The notes under the pieces are model-generated. The model was not told the origin of the DNA, ran no database searches, and was given only the letters and a program-made list of their open reading frames with translations. This document shows, in pieces, positions 1 to 8,745 of a stretch of DNA of 64,000 nucleotides. The position numbers were made by a program, and so were the translations under genes. This stretch comes from CAZSMC01 sp964607755 (GTDB lineage: Bacteria; Zhuqueibacterota; Zhuqueibacteria; Residuimicrobiales; Krinioviventaceae). Where the stretch lies: NCBI GenBank assembly GCA_964607755.1, contig CAZSMC010000010.1, positions 1 to 64,000 on the forward strand. The letters are read 5' to 3'. Position 1 is the stretch's first letter, and each line of letters opens with the position of its first letter.

Positions 1-95
1 TGTAAACGTCAATAACGTTGGCATTTCGTAAAAGGAGATCGGCTTTGCTCAAGCCTCGGGCTGCTTTGATGAGTTGAGGAAGCATATACTTGCCT
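1..95 (-). CDS. ade: Adenine deaminase, N-terminal fragment (cut by window edge)
   Basis: Reading the minus strand from the ATG at 93-95 gives about 31 residues running off the window edge. They include KADLLLRNANVIDVY, which resembles the opening beta-strand of adenine deaminase (in that family an ADLVxKNAxxIDVF-like stretch follows a short helix). An in-frame TAA lies 24 bases upstream, so this ATG is the first possible start. The family hydrolyses adenine to hypoxanthine plus ammonia. The gene follows a purine nucleoside phosphorylase on the same strand, which fits purine salvage. Another amidohydrolase is possible because the metal-binding residues lie outside the window. Confidence 0.55.
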
Positions 96-133
96 GATTT
101 CTTTTTTATCTGACAACAACATAAAGGCAATAA

Positions 134-958
134 TTATTCTTTTAATCCGGTAATCGTTTCTTTCAGCAGGTTTTGCATTTTAGCGCCGGCTTGACCTGCC
201 ATTCGGGTGACGTCTTTGTGAGTCAATTTCACTTTGGAAATCCCGGTGGACATATTCGTGATCAGGGATAACCCAAGCACCTTCAGGTGGCGTTGCCGCG
301 CAACAATGACTTCCGGCGCTGTGGACATGGATACGGCATCGCCGCCTATTTTTTGTAGTGCGCGAACTTCAGCCGCAGTCTCGTAATTCGGTCCGGTGAC
401 CCAGCAGAACACGCCTTCTCTCAGATTCAGTCCTGATCTTGCGGCTGCCTTTTTGGCACGCTGACGTAAATCAGAATCAAATGGCTGAGACATGTCCGGG
501 AATCTCGGGCCAAGCTGATCTTCAGGCGAACCGATTAACGGATTTTTCAGTGTGAAATTCAATTGATCGGTCATCAGCATCAGATCCCCTGGTTTGAACG
601 ATGGATTGAGACCGCCGCTGGCGGTGGTCAGGAAAAGGATGTCAACTCCCATGCTGGCCAGCACATGCACATAATAAGTGACTCGTTGCAGCGAATAGCC
701 CTCGTAAAAATGCACGCGTCCCTGCACGCAGACAACCGGCACATCTTCGAGCTGTCCAAAAATAAGCCTGCCCACGTGTCCGGGTACGGTGGAAACGGGG
801 TAATGCGGTATGTCCGATGCAGGTATGACGACGGGATGTTGAATGTGACGCGCAAAATCTCCCATGCCTGATCCCAAAACCACAGCCACCCTGGGGATGT
901 CCCGGATTCTGGATTTAATGTCATTGAGAGATTCTGTCACTTTTTCTTTTAAAAGCAT
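134..958 (-). CDS. punA: Purine nucleoside phosphorylase (copy 1)
   Basis: This 274-residue protein has the usual length of the trimeric PNP/MTAP family, which splits purine nucleosides with phosphate into free base and ribose-1-phosphate in the cytoplasm. Visible family motifs are VVLGSGMGDFA (phosphate loop, about residue 26), VPGHVGRLIFG, QGRVHFYEGY (His loop), GPNYETAAEVRAL (purine-binding Glu) and a C-terminal ITNMSTG carrying the base-contacting Asn. The start MLLKEKVTES is useful because a paralogue at 53711-54526 aligns with it residue by residue. It sits between the probable ade gene and the receiver/DUF3052 gene in a minus-strand salvage run. Confidence 0.93.
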   Translation of the reverse strand: MLLKEKVTESLNDIKSRIRDIPRVAVVLGSGMGDFARHIQHPVVIPASDIPHYPVSTVPGHVGRLIFGQLEDVPVVCVQGRVHFYEGYSLQRVTYYVHVLASMGVDILFLTTASGGLNPSFKPGDLMLMTDQLNFTLKNPLIGSPEDQLGPRFPDMSQPFDSDLRQRAKKAAARSGLNLREGVFCWVTGPNYETAAEVRALQKIGGDAVSMSTAPEVIVARQRHLKVLGLSLITNMSTGISKVKLTHKDVTRMAGQAGAKMQNLLKETITGLKE

Positions 959-962
959 GTCT

Positions 963-1754
963 TTAAGAAACTTTGCGGGTGAATAACAAACCGGACCACG
1001 TTACATCGACGGAACAAATCTTGTAATCGACGAGTCCTGCGGCTAAGCCAATCTGGCGTACAGTATTTTGTGATAAATCCGATACCTTGCCGGATTTCTT
1101 TGGCCACATAATCCAAAGCCTGGCGTGCCGGGTTAGTTTGACCATGTCGTTCAGGTTTTGTTTCAATTCATCGATCGACTTGACGAAATAGAGAACCAGC
1201 TTTGCTTCTGGTAACACGGACTTTACGACAACGGCTCCATCGGGCAAAGGTTTAAGCATCTCGTCAATATGCGCTGGTGAATTGATAGCGCTTACCAGCA
1301 TATCAGGCTTGATGCCTAATTTTCGTGACAACGGCGTGTTTTTATATGGCGCGAAGACAGATTCAGGCACGACCGGATTTTGGACCGGATTTTGAATGGT
1401 TCTTACCACTAACTCTTCGCACTTTTCCCAGGACGTGAAAATGGCATCCGGAAGAATGTCCCGAATCGGAGTTGTTTTTTCTTTAGTACCATCAACAAAA
1501 ATAAGCGGGATGTGCCGGGTATTTTGTGTTTTTCGAAGCGTAAGCGCAATATCCCGTCCTGTTGACGGGGCGCGCGAGAGGTCGATCACCACAGCATCAG
1601 GTGGATTCTCACCGATCGCACGCAAGTCCTGTGGACCCTTAATCGGCCCTGCTATGACAGCGTAACCACGATTTTCCAGATTGTTCATTCGCGCTCTGAT
1701 TTCCTCTGGCTTTGAACGGATGATCCGAATCGTATACATTTTGTTCTTTGTCAT
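963..1754 (-). CDS. Receiver-like domain fused to a DUF3052-like domain
   Basis: The reading frame is open further upstream, but the ATG at 1754 overlaps the nupC stop as ATGA, so this start is preferred and gives 263 residues. Residues 1-120 look like a response-regulator receiver fold (MYTIRIIRSKPEEI opening, DAVVIDLSRA in the position of the phosphoacceptor strand, IPLIFVDG). The C-terminal 110 residues resemble DUF3052: LWIMWPKKSGK, then LSQNTVRQIGLAAGLVDYK and VTWSGLLF. The receiver part lacks an obvious full acidic pocket, so phosphorylation is doubtful. Its function is unknown. Translational coupling to nupC suggests a link to nucleoside uptake or its control, which is inference. Confidence 0.75.
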   Translation of the reverse strand: MTKNKMYTIRIIRSKPEEIRARMNNLENRGYAVIAGPIKGPQDLRAIGENPPDAVVIDLSRAPSTGRDIALTLRKTQNTRHIPLIFVDGTKEKTTPIRDILPDAIFTSWEKCEELVVRTIQNPVQNPVVPESVFAPYKNTPLSRKLGIKPDMLVSAINSPAHIDEMLKPLPDGAVVVKSVLPEAKLVLYFVKSIDELKQNLNDMVKLTRHARLWIMWPKKSGKVSDLSQNTVRQIGLAAGLVDYKICSVDVTWSGLLFTRKVS

Positions 1755-3355
1755 AATAGCATCCCGGCAATGGTTGCCGTCATCCAGGAAGCGAATGCAC
1801 CGGCAAACATGGCACGCAGGGCGATCTTTGACAAATCCGAGCGGCGTTCCGGCGCCAAAGCACTGATGCCGCCGATCTGGATGCCAATGGATGAAAAATT
1901 GGCAAAGCCGCACAGCGCGTAAGTAGCGATGGTTATCGAACGGGGTGAGAGTTCCTGGGCTGACACGTACGAACCCAATTCAGCGTAACCAACAAATTCG
2001 TTCACAGCGATTTTCAATCCCAGTAAATTACCAACGTCCATGGCGTCTTTCCACGGCACGCCCATGAGAAAAGCCAGCGGTGAAAACACAGTTCCAAAGA
2101 GCGTTTTCAAACTTCCGGGAAAAAATCCGTTATATTCGCCGTTTTTTTCGTTCAGTGTGCCGCCGAGGAGTTGATAGTCAATGAGCTTGTCAAACCAGGC
2201 AAAGACGACATCCACAAGGCCGATCAGGGCGATAAAAGCCAAAAGCATGGCGCCGACATTCAGTGCCAATTTCAGACCATCCGTTACTCCGGATGCAGCA
2301 GCGTCGAGGACATTATCGGAGCGGCCAACGTCCGGTATTTTGGCATCGCCGGCTGTCACTGAGTGCTCGGTTTCCGGGAACCACACTTTGGCCATCACCA
2401 GAGCCGCGGGAGCGGAGAGCACACTGGCGGCAATGAGATGCCCGGCATCGATACCCATGCGGATGTAACCGCCCAGAACACTGCCAGCAATGGTAGCAAA
2501 GCCGCCGGTCATAATGGCGTGCAGCTCGGACATGGTCATGTCTCTGAGAAAGGGTTTGATCAGGAGCGGTGCTTCGGTCTGGCCGACAAAGATATTCGAC
2601 GAGCAGGAAAGGGTTTCCGCACCGGATGTGCCCATGGTCCAGCGCATAAAATGCGCCATGGCATTGATAATTCGCTGGATAATGCCAAAGTGGTACAGGA
2701 TGGCCATGCACGCGGAAAAAAAGATAATCACCGGCAACACGGTGAACGCAAATTGAAATCCGAAACCGGGCCAGTTGCCTGTGGATGGATTAAAATATTC
2801 CTGTTTGGCCAAATTGCCGAACAAGAACACGCTGCCCAAATCTGTTAGTTTGAGAAACTGGTCGACTTTATCAGCGAGTTTAGCAAAAATAGACCGGCCG
2901 TAAATGCCGCGATGGATAAGAACGCCAAGCGCAAGGAACATCAGGGTCGAGAAGGAGTAGCGAATGAACGACCTTTTTCGAAAAACAATCAGACTAATCC
3001 ACAGAAGAAGGGTGACGTAAAAAAGGACTGTGGCAATTTTTAAATTTTCTAATCCCCAGGACAATGCCGTTATTACCACACCACTACCAATTAAAATAGC
3101 CGCAGGCGCCACAGCTTCCCGCCAGCGCGGTTTGGCAAAAACCCGGTCTGCGAACAGGTAGAACATGATGAGCACGCCGAAAATAAACATGCCTACCCAG
3201 GACAGGAACGACTCGCTTAAAATAATGAGAGCAAAGATGAATTGCAGTCCAAGCCCCCACAAAATGATTCGCGTCTTGACCGCTTTGCGATTGGTCGAAA
3301 AAATATAACCGATGAGTAAAAGCACAAACAGCCCGGCCAGTCCGATAAATCTCAT
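1751..3355 (-). CDS. nupC: Concentrative nucleoside transporter (NupC/CNT family)
   Basis: A 534-residue polytopic membrane protein of the CNT family, which imports nucleosides with a cation gradient. Family signatures are the Gln/Gly-rich VGQTEAPLLIKPF segment (around residue 260), a GGFATIAGSVLGGYI gate segment and near the C-terminus NEFVGYAELG followed by ALCGFANFSSIGIQIGG. It is about 110 residues longer than the typical bacterial NupC: there are extra N-terminal helices and an inserted stretch around FDKLIDYQLLGGTLNEKNG. It stands with PNP, thymidine kinase, uridine kinase and cytidine deaminase on one strand, so uptake and salvage of nucleosides are encoded together. Confidence 0.93.
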   Translation of the reverse strand: MRFIGLAGLFVLLLIGYIFSTNRKAVKTRIILWGLGLQFIFALIILSESFLSWVGMFIFGVLIMFYLFADRVFAKPRWREAVAPAAILIGSGVVITALSWGLENLKIATVLFYVTLLLWISLIVFRKRSFIRYSFSTLMFLALGVLIHRGIYGRSIFAKLADKVDQFLKLTDLGSVFLFGNLAKQEYFNPSTGNWPGFGFQFAFTVLPVIIFFSACMAILYHFGIIQRIINAMAHFMRWTMGTSGAETLSCSSNIFVGQTEAPLLIKPFLRDMTMSELHAIMTGGFATIAGSVLGGYIRMGIDAGHLIAASVLSAPAALVMAKVWFPETEHSVTAGDAKIPDVGRSDNVLDAAASGVTDGLKLALNVGAMLLAFIALIGLVDVVFAWFDKLIDYQLLGGTLNEKNGEYNGFFPGSLKTLFGTVFSPLAFLMGVPWKDAMDVGNLLGLKIAVNEFVGYAELGSYVSAQELSPRSITIATYALCGFANFSSIGIQIGGISALAPERRSDLSKIALRAMFAGAFASWMTATIAGMLL

Positions 3356-3381
3356 AACTCATCTCCACAAGAATATATTAT

Positions 3382-3972
3382 TCATCGCTTTACTGCTTTT
3401 TTTTCATCAACATCTTTTGGCACAGTATGACACAACCGGCAGCGGGCTTGATAAATATTCGAGGCACCGACAATCACTCGTTCCGATTCCCGGGTAAGCC
3501 GTTGGGTCCGGTCTGCCGGGTTGCCGCATTTAACGCAAATAGCCAGGGTTTTGGTGATCACCTCGGCAACGGCAAGGAGTTGAGGAATGGGCTCGAACGG
3601 CGCGCCGGTGTAATCCTGGTCCAGCCCGGCAACGATAACCCGTTTTCCCTCATCTGCCAGTTGTTGGCACACATCCACAAGTGAGGCATCGAAAAATTGC
3701 GCTTCGTCAATACCAATAACTTTGGCCTCTTTGACTCTGTTTAGAATCTCCCGGGCAGTTGAGATAGGCACCGATTTCATGCGCTGATCGCTGTGAGAAA
3801 CAATGTGGTTGACTGAAAACCGGTTATCAATGTCAGGTTTGAAAATGGCGGTTTTTAATTTGGCAATTTCGGCGCGCCGCAGCCGGCGAATCAGCTCTTC
3901 TGATTTGCCGCTAAACATGGGACCGCAAATGACTTCAATCCACCCCATTTCCTGGCGTAAAAGATTAATCAT
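3382..3972 (-). CDS. tdk: Thymidine kinase, class II
   Basis: This 196-residue enzyme phosphorylates thymidine to dTMP with ATP. It has a P-loop GPMFSGKSEEL near the N-terminus, a Walker B-like VIGIDEAQFF, the lasso region after AICVKCGNPADRTQRL and a second Cys pair CRLCH, together forming the structural zinc site of class II thymidine kinases. The start at 3972 has a GGAG five bases upstream; a later in-frame Met (at 3948) also begins a plausible protein but lacks a better-spaced site. It lies downstream of nupC's divergent neighbours in the same minus-strand salvage block. Confidence 0.96.
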   Translation of the reverse strand: MINLLRQEMGWIEVICGPMFSGKSEELIRRLRRAEIAKLKTAIFKPDIDNRFSVNHIVSHSDQRMKSVPISTAREILNRVKEAKVIGIDEAQFFDASLVDVCQQLADEGKRVIVAGLDQDYTGAPFEPIPQLLAVAEVITKTLAICVKCGNPADRTQRLTRESERVIVGASNIYQARCRLCHTVPKDVDEKKAVKR

Positions 3973-3990
3973 AAATGCTCCGCTGAGTGA

Positions 3991-4200
3991 TTATTTAAAG
4001 AGTCGTAAAAGAATTGTTAAAATGATGGATAAAAGAATAGCCGTTGTTATCGGGATATAAATTGTAGTGTTGCCTTTGTGCCAGATAATATCACCCGGCA
4101 GTTTGCCCAATTGGATGCCAAATTTGCTGAAAACAACAATGATCACTCCGATGAGAACGATTAAAAGACCCAGTAAGATGAGAACTCGACCGATGTTCAT
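3991..4200 (-). CDS. DUF2905 small membrane protein
   Basis: A 69-residue protein starting MNIGRVLILLGLLIVLIG, with two hydrophobic segments flanking a short polar linker containing LGKLPGDIIWHKGN. That arrangement and the length match the DUF2905 family, small inner-membrane proteins of unknown function common in many bacterial phyla. The frame is open for another 23 residues upstream, but those residues do not fit the family, so the Met at 4200 is chosen. It stands alone between udk and tdk with about 100 bases upstream. No role can be assigned from the sequence. Confidence 0.8.
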   Translation of the reverse strand: MNIGRVLILLGLLIVLIGVIIVVFSKFGIQLGKLPGDIIWHKGNTTIYIPITTAILLSIILTILLRLFK

Positions 4201-4298
4201 GACTATCCTGTTATTTTGAACTGTTACCTTTGTGCACAGAAAATATAGAGAAATTTTCGGAAATATCAACAGGAATGTTACTAAAGCAGGTAGCCGCT

Positions 4299-4928
4299 TT
4301 ACTGCAATTTTTCATTAACAAAATTTGTTACCCGCTCGACATCGCTTTTCATTTCTCCTAATCCGTAAACAACGATATCGGCATATTTTTGCGAGGGACT
4401 TACATGTTTAATAAACATGGGGCGAACGCTGTCAAAATATTGGCTGAGGACAGATTCCACGGTGCGGCCACGTTCGCGGACATCCCGCTCCAGCCGGCGA
4501 GCCAGACAAATGTCCATTGGCGTTTCGACGTAAACTTTGAGATCGAACAGTTCCAGCAGCGCCGGAACGGCGTAAATGAGGATACCGTCTACAATGACAA
4601 CATCCGCCGGATTTACACGAATTCTTTCAGAGGTGCGATTATGAGTCGAAAAATCGTACACCGGATGGTCTACCGGGATGCGGTTTTTGAGGTTTTCGAG
4701 CTGCTGCCGAAAGAGTTTGAAATCAATGGCATCAGGGTGATCGTAGTTGATAGTCTGTCGGATTTCCAGCGGGATTTCTGTTTTGTCGTGATAATGATAA
4801 TCCTGCGACAGAATGACGACGCTCTGCCCGGACAGGGCTTTTTTGAGTTTCTCGGCAAAAAAGCTTTTGCCCGAACCGGACGCTCCGGCAACACCTATGA
4901 TAAACACATTTTGCTGCATGTCACTCAT
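4299..4928 (-). CDS. udk: Uridine kinase
   Basis: A 209-residue uridine/cytidine kinase that makes UMP or CMP from the nucleoside. It shows the P-loop GVAGASGSGKSFFAEKL, the SQDYHYHD nucleotide-fold segment, NYDHPDAIDFKLF, and the conserved PVYDFSTHNRT and VIVDGILIY segments typical of Udk. The ATG at 4928 overlaps the cytidine deaminase stop by eight bases and has a GGAG ten bases upstream; Met codons at 4949 and 4919 are alternatives. Together with cdd it turns cytidine into uridine and then UMP, so the two coupled genes make a pyrimidine ribonucleoside salvage pair. Confidence 0.94.
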   Translation of the reverse strand: MSDMQQNVFIIGVAGASGSGKSFFAEKLKKALSGQSVVILSQDYHYHDKTEIPLEIRQTINYDHPDAIDFKLFRQQLENLKNRIPVDHPVYDFSTHNRTSERIRVNPADVVIVDGILIYAVPALLELFDLKVYVETPMDICLARRLERDVRERGRTVESVLSQYFDSVRPMFIKHVSPSQKYADIVVYGLGEMKSDVERVTNFVNEKLQ

Positions 4929-5319
4929 GAGGCAAATGCTCCTGATCAAAAGCGAACGGGAACAGTTCGGAAAGGTTCATTTTTGTTAACGAGCCTTGAG
5001 TGGATGCCATGATCACTTGAATATCGCCGGCAAATTCCCACAGCACCTGCCGACAGGCGCCGCATGGCGGGCATTCCTGTTTTTGTTTCGTGACAATCGC
5101 AATTGCAGAAAACTCGCGCTCGTCTTGTGACAGCGCCTTGAACAGGGCAACGCGTTCAGCACAGATTGTGAGACCATAAGATACCGATTCAATATTGCAG
5201 CCAGTGTAGATTTTACCTTTTTGGGTAAGCAGTGCCGCACCGACCGGAAACCGGGAGTAAGCGGACAAATCAGGGCGTTGCGCCTTGCTCGCAGCGTTTA
5301 TGAGTGTTTTATCATCCAT
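4921..5319 (-). CDS. cdd: Cytidine deaminase
   Basis: This 132-residue protein has the size of homotetrameric cytidine deaminases, which convert cytidine and deoxycytidine to uridine and deoxyuridine. The substrate-binding FPVGAALL and GCNIE stretches are followed by the catalytic CAERVAL (zinc Cys plus Glu) and CPPCGACRQVL (two further zinc Cys). The usual AYxPYSxF opening is shortened to LSAYSRF. It is the first gene of the minus-strand run ending at the adenine deaminase and is insulated from ssb by a bidirectional terminator at 5334-5372. Confidence 0.95.
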   Translation of the reverse strand: MDDKTLINAASKAQRPDLSAYSRFPVGAALLTQKGKIYTGCNIESVSYGLTICAERVALFKALSQDEREFSAIAIVTKQKQECPPCGACRQVLWEFAGDIQVIMASTQGSLTKMNLSELFPFAFDQEHLPHE

Positions 5320-5333
5320 GGCAATATGTGGTC

Positions 5334-5372
5334 AAAAAAAATCCAAAGTTAAAAGTAACTTTGGATTTTTTT
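5334..5372. terminator. Bidirectional intrinsic terminator between cdd and ssb
   Basis: A perfect stem ATCCAAAGTTA/TAACTTTGGAT with an AAAG loop is flanked by an A-run on the left and a T-run on the right, so it can work on both strands. It lies just after the ssb stop, ending ssb transcription on the minus strand. It also isolates cdd and the salvage genes from ssb, so those genes must have their own promoter in the short space after it. Confidence 0.9.
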
Positions 5373-5383
5373 CGTGTTCTCAA

Positions 5384-5839
5384 TTAGAACGGCAAATCAT
5401 CTTCTGATTCGCTGGATTCCTCTGGCACCTCAGGTTCGGGTGCCGGTGCAGCTTCTGCTTCCGAAGAGGCTTCTGAACCTTTACCTCCGTTTCCTTTGGA
5501 ATCGAGAAATTGGACTTGATCAGCCTGTATTTCGGTGGTATAGCGCTTGTTACCGTTTTGATCGTCCCATGAGCGGGTCCTTAATTTCCCTTCCACGTAA
5601 ATCCGGCTGCCTTTTTGCGTGTAATTGGCAACAGCTTCAGCTTTTTTCCGCCAAACAACCACGCGATTCCATTCGGTGTTCTCAACTGAATTACCCTCAT
5701 TATCCTTATAAGAGGTGTTGGTTGCAACACTCAGTGTGAGTACAGCAGTGCCGTTTGCTGTGTACTTGAGTTCGGGATCTTTTCCCAATCTGCCGATCAG
5801 GATTACTTTGTTAACGGTTCCGCCACTGTCAAAAGCCAT
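5384..5839 (-). CDS. ssb: Single-stranded DNA-binding protein
   Basis: A 151-residue SSB: the N-terminal 110 residues form the OB fold, with VNKVILIGRLGKDPELKYT, an aromatic-rich WNRVVVWRKKAEAVANY and a GSRIYVEGKLRTRSW segment. A Glu/Ser/Pro-rich linker then leads to the acidic tip DDLPF, the usual docking peptide for replication and repair partners. A strong AGGGGGAACG ribosome-binding site precedes the ATG. The gene appears monocistronic: a terminator follows and a promoter candidate lies at 5893-5921. It coats single-stranded DNA during replication, recombination and repair. Confidence 0.96.
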   Translation of the reverse strand: MAFDSGGTVNKVILIGRLGKDPELKYTANGTAVLTLSVATNTSYKDNEGNSVENTEWNRVVVWRKKAEAVANYTQKGSRIYVEGKLRTRSWDDQNGNKRYTTEIQADQVQFLDSKGNGGKGSEASSEAEAAPAPEPEVPEESSESEDDLPF

Positions 5840-5892
5840 AACGTTCCCCCTTTTTTTGGGTGAATTGTTTTAATTATTTAAAGATCATATAA

Positions 5893-5921
5893 AGAATAGC
5901 AATTATTTGATAAAGAATCAA
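5893..5921 (-). promoter_or_regulatory. Candidate sigma70-type promoter for ssb
   Basis: On the minus strand TTGATT and TATTCT are separated by exactly 17 bases, about 55 bases before the ssb start. The 132-base gap between ssb and the next gene upstream is AT-rich and holds no other convincing element. Spacing is ideal, but the boxes are only partly consensus. Confidence 0.4.
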
Positions 5922-5971
5922 GACTTTTTTGAAAAATATTTCCCGAACAGACAAATAGAATGTTCAACAGA

Positions 5972-6610
5972 TTACTCTTCCGTTTGCAGTACTGTGTTTA
6001 TTTCAAGATCAGAAATAGCCCCCTTACGGACAATGCGAGCTGGTGTGCGGGTAATGTCGACTAAAGTGGACGGAATTGATTCTCGTGTCGGGCCGCCGTC
6101 AATGACAAGGTCAAGTTCCGAACCAAAAATATCGATCACCTGCTGGGCTGTTGTTGCAGCCGGTGCACCGCTTCGGTTAGCACTGGTCGAAACGAGAGGG
6201 AATCCTGTTTCCTTTATCAATTCCTGGCAGATAGCAGAATCCGGTATGCGAATCGCTACTGTTTTTGAAGTGCCGATACCGCACTGTTTTATTCTTGGAG
6301 ACGCTTTGAATATTAACGTCAGAGGTCCTGGCCAAAAGTTGGCGATCAGGCGTTCCGCCGGTTCCGGTATTTCTTCTACCATATCGCCGATTTGCATAAT
6401 ATCGCCGGCAATGAGGATGAGAGCTTTGCTACGGTCACGGTGCTTTAATTTGAAAATCCGGTCCACCGCATCCGCGCGAAAGACGTTGCACCCCAATCCA
6501 TAGACAGTTTCTGTGGGATAGCCAATCACGCCGCCGTCTCTTAAATAATCTGCTGCCTGCTCGATTCGCGAGTGCTTGGGTGTGTCGGGATCTATTTTAA
6601 TGACTTTCAT
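5972..6610 (-). CDS. Sua5/YrdC family threonylcarbamoyl-AMP synthase (copy 1)
   Basis: This 212-residue protein belongs to the Sua5/YrdC/YciO family. In the characterised members ATP, threonine and bicarbonate give threonylcarbamoyl-adenylate for the t6A modification of tRNAs reading ANN codons. Seen here are the substrate-binding GGVIGYPTETVYGLGCNVF, KHRDRSKALILIAG, FWPGPLTLIFKA and VSTSANRSGAPAATTA. These are closer to the YrdC/TsaC type than the second family member at 59017-59628. The Met at 6610 starts the recognisable domain; the frame is open a further 17 residues, but these are AT-rich and unlike the family. Confidence 0.9.
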   Translation of the reverse strand: MKVIKIDPDTPKHSRIEQAADYLRDGGVIGYPTETVYGLGCNVFRADAVDRIFKLKHRDRSKALILIAGDIMQIGDMVEEIPEPAERLIANFWPGPLTLIFKASPRIKQCGIGTSKTVAIRIPDSAICQELIKETGFPLVSTSANRSGAPAATTAQQVIDIFGSELDLVIDGGPTRESIPSTLVDITRTPARIVRKGAISDLEINTVLQTEE

Positions 6611-6672
6611 ATTCCGGTGTTCTTTAATGAATTTTCGATAAAATAGAAAATTTATCAACAATTCAAAGTTTT

Positions 6673-8547
6673 TTATACACTTTCGTTGAATTGCATTTGG
6701 TACAATTCTTTATAAACCTGGCTTTTTTGCAAAAGTTCATCGTGTTTACCGATGTCGATAATTCGACCCCCCTCCATCACAACGATTTTATCAGCATGAA
6801 TGACGGTTGAAAGCCGGTGGGCAATGGCCAGCACGGTGCGGTTTTTCATCAAATTATCAATCGCATTTTGGACGAGTTTCTCGGACTGGGTGTCAAGTGA
6901 AGAGGTGGCTTCGTCCAGAATTAATATCGGCGTGTTTTTGAGAATCGCACGAGCAATGGAAATACGCTGACGTTGACCGCCGGACAGATTGGCACCGCGC
7001 TCGCCAATGACAGTATCCAGAACGTGTTCCATGTTTTTGATGAATTCCCAGGCATTGGCGTTTTTTGCCGCGCGAATGATGTCTTTATCCGTGCATTCAT
7101 CTACACCATAGCCGATATTCATTCGAACAGTATCATTAAACAGGATCGTTTCCTGGGTAACGATACCGATTTGATCGCGTAAAGACATGAGGTCAACATC
7201 CTGAATATTTGTGCCGTCGATTTCGATCACTCCGGTCTGAGGCTCGTAGAATCTCGGAATCAGATCCACCAAAGTCGATTTACCGACACCGCTATGCCCC
7301 ACAAACGCAACCATTTCGCCTTTGTTTATCGTCAGCCAGATATTTTTCAGCACTTTAATTTCTCCATTGTAAGAGAAAGTGACATCTTTTAACTCAATGG
7401 AACGGCGAAATTGTGGCAAGGGTTTGGCATCCGGTTTTTCATACGGTTCTCTCGGCATATCGATCAAATTGAAAATTCTCTCAGCCGCTGCCAGACCCAT
7501 TTGAATGACATTATTCAGTCCGGAGAATTGCCGGAGCGGTTGAAAGAGCGCAAACATCAATACCAGATATCGCAAAAAGCTTTCCGGAGAAAGTCCAGTA
7601 CCGGCATATACTTGATTACCGCCGTACCACAGCAGCACAACAAAAATGCCAACGCCAATGGTTTCATTCAGTGGGCTGGTTAAAAAATTGAGCCGTTTTG
7701 CGCGATATTCTTTTTTGAAATAATCTTTATTAGCAGCGCGAAAACGCTGTTCTTCTTTGTCTTCTGAAGTGAAAGCCTTAACGATGCGCACCGAGGATAC
7801 AGACTCTTGAAATGCCGACACGACCACAGATATTTGTTGAAAAACCCGGCGGCTCTTGCGGCGCAAACTCTGGCCGATTTTCACAATAATATATCCGCTC
7901 AACGGAATGATGAGCAGCGAAATAATCGTAAGACGCCAACTGATCATGAACAGCAGAGCCAGATTAACAAGCACCTGGATTGGGTGGTTGATCAGCTTGA
8001 TAAAGGTATCCTTGAGCACATTTTGAATGGCATTAACGTCGTTAAAGACGATAGAAGTGAGCTTGCCTGTATGCCAGCGATTGAAAAAGCTGAGCGGAAG
8101 CCGCATCAGTGACTGATGCAGCTCTTTGCGCAAGTTGACAACAATGTTAAGCTGAACATAGTATATTGTCACCCGGCGCAGATAAGCAGAAAGATTCTTT
8201 ATCAAAAAGGCAAGGAAAATGATAAAGCAGATGTTGATTAGCGTCTTTTCTCTGTTCTCGGCAATAATGATATCGCGGATAAAACCGTTAATTCTATCTT
8301 CCCACTTTTGAGCTTGTTCACCAAATCCAACCAGGTCTTCTGGCGACGGTGTTGGCGAAGGTGACTCAACCTCATGTTGCGCCTGCTGTTCAACCTGAGT
8401 GGGGTTGAACAGCTCCTTAATGAATGATGCTGAAACCCAGTAGGAGGCATAGTTTGAGATGACAAAAACAAACGTTAGTATTATCGCCAGTATTAAATGC
8501 TTCCAATAGTGCGTTATGTATGAAAGGACTCGTTTGTATAATTGCAT
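6673..8547 (-). CDS. msbA: MsbA-type ABC exporter (fused membrane and ATPase domains)
   Basis: A 624-residue half-transporter. The first ~350 residues hold six predicted membrane helices, with a Pro/Ser/Glu-rich periplasmic insertion after helix 1 (around residues 55-75). The ATPase domain follows, with Walker A GHSGVGKSTL, Q-loop VTQETILF, signature LSGGQRQRISIARA, Walker B ILILDEATSSLD and H-loop AIAHRLSTV. It resembles MsbA, which flips lipid A-core across the inner membrane, and lies back to back with an LPS-type glycosyltransferase cluster, supporting that role. A multidrug exporter cannot be ruled out from sequence alone. Confidence 0.85.
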   Translation of the reverse strand: MQLYKRVLSYITHYWKHLILAIILTFVFVISNYASYWVSASFIKELFNPTQVEQQAQHEVESPSPTPSPEDLVGFGEQAQKWEDRINGFIRDIIIAENREKTLINICFIIFLAFLIKNLSAYLRRVTIYYVQLNIVVNLRKELHQSLMRLPLSFFNRWHTGKLTSIVFNDVNAIQNVLKDTFIKLINHPIQVLVNLALLFMISWRLTIISLLIIPLSGYIIVKIGQSLRRKSRRVFQQISVVVSAFQESVSSVRIVKAFTSEDKEEQRFRAANKDYFKKEYRAKRLNFLTSPLNETIGVGIFVVLLWYGGNQVYAGTGLSPESFLRYLVLMFALFQPLRQFSGLNNVIQMGLAAAERIFNLIDMPREPYEKPDAKPLPQFRRSIELKDVTFSYNGEIKVLKNIWLTINKGEMVAFVGHSGVGKSTLVDLIPRFYEPQTGVIEIDGTNIQDVDLMSLRDQIGIVTQETILFNDTVRMNIGYGVDECTDKDIIRAAKNANAWEFIKNMEHVLDTVIGERGANLSGGQRQRISIARAILKNTPILILDEATSSLDTQSEKLVQNAIDNLMKNRTVLAIAHRLSTVIHADKIVVMEGGRIIDIGKHDELLQKSQVYKELYQMQFNESV

Positions 8548-8745
8548 TACTTATTCCTGTTCATCCCGTGAATATATTTGACGGAAATGATATTTTTAAA
8601 AAAGACTTTGTGGTCTGTATAAAAAGTGTTACTTTTGAAAAATGTTCTCAGCAAATCTGTGACAATCCGTTCAATCGGACGATTTAAATTTAAAAATGAT
8701 TTTAATGTAAGAATTAATTCCGATTTCACCAAAAATTCTTTTTAT

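Noticed and set aside
8626..8745. 40-residue N-terminal extension of the first glycosyltransferase
   Set aside because: The GT-B fold starts at the ATG at 8746; the extension is AT-rich and unlike the family.
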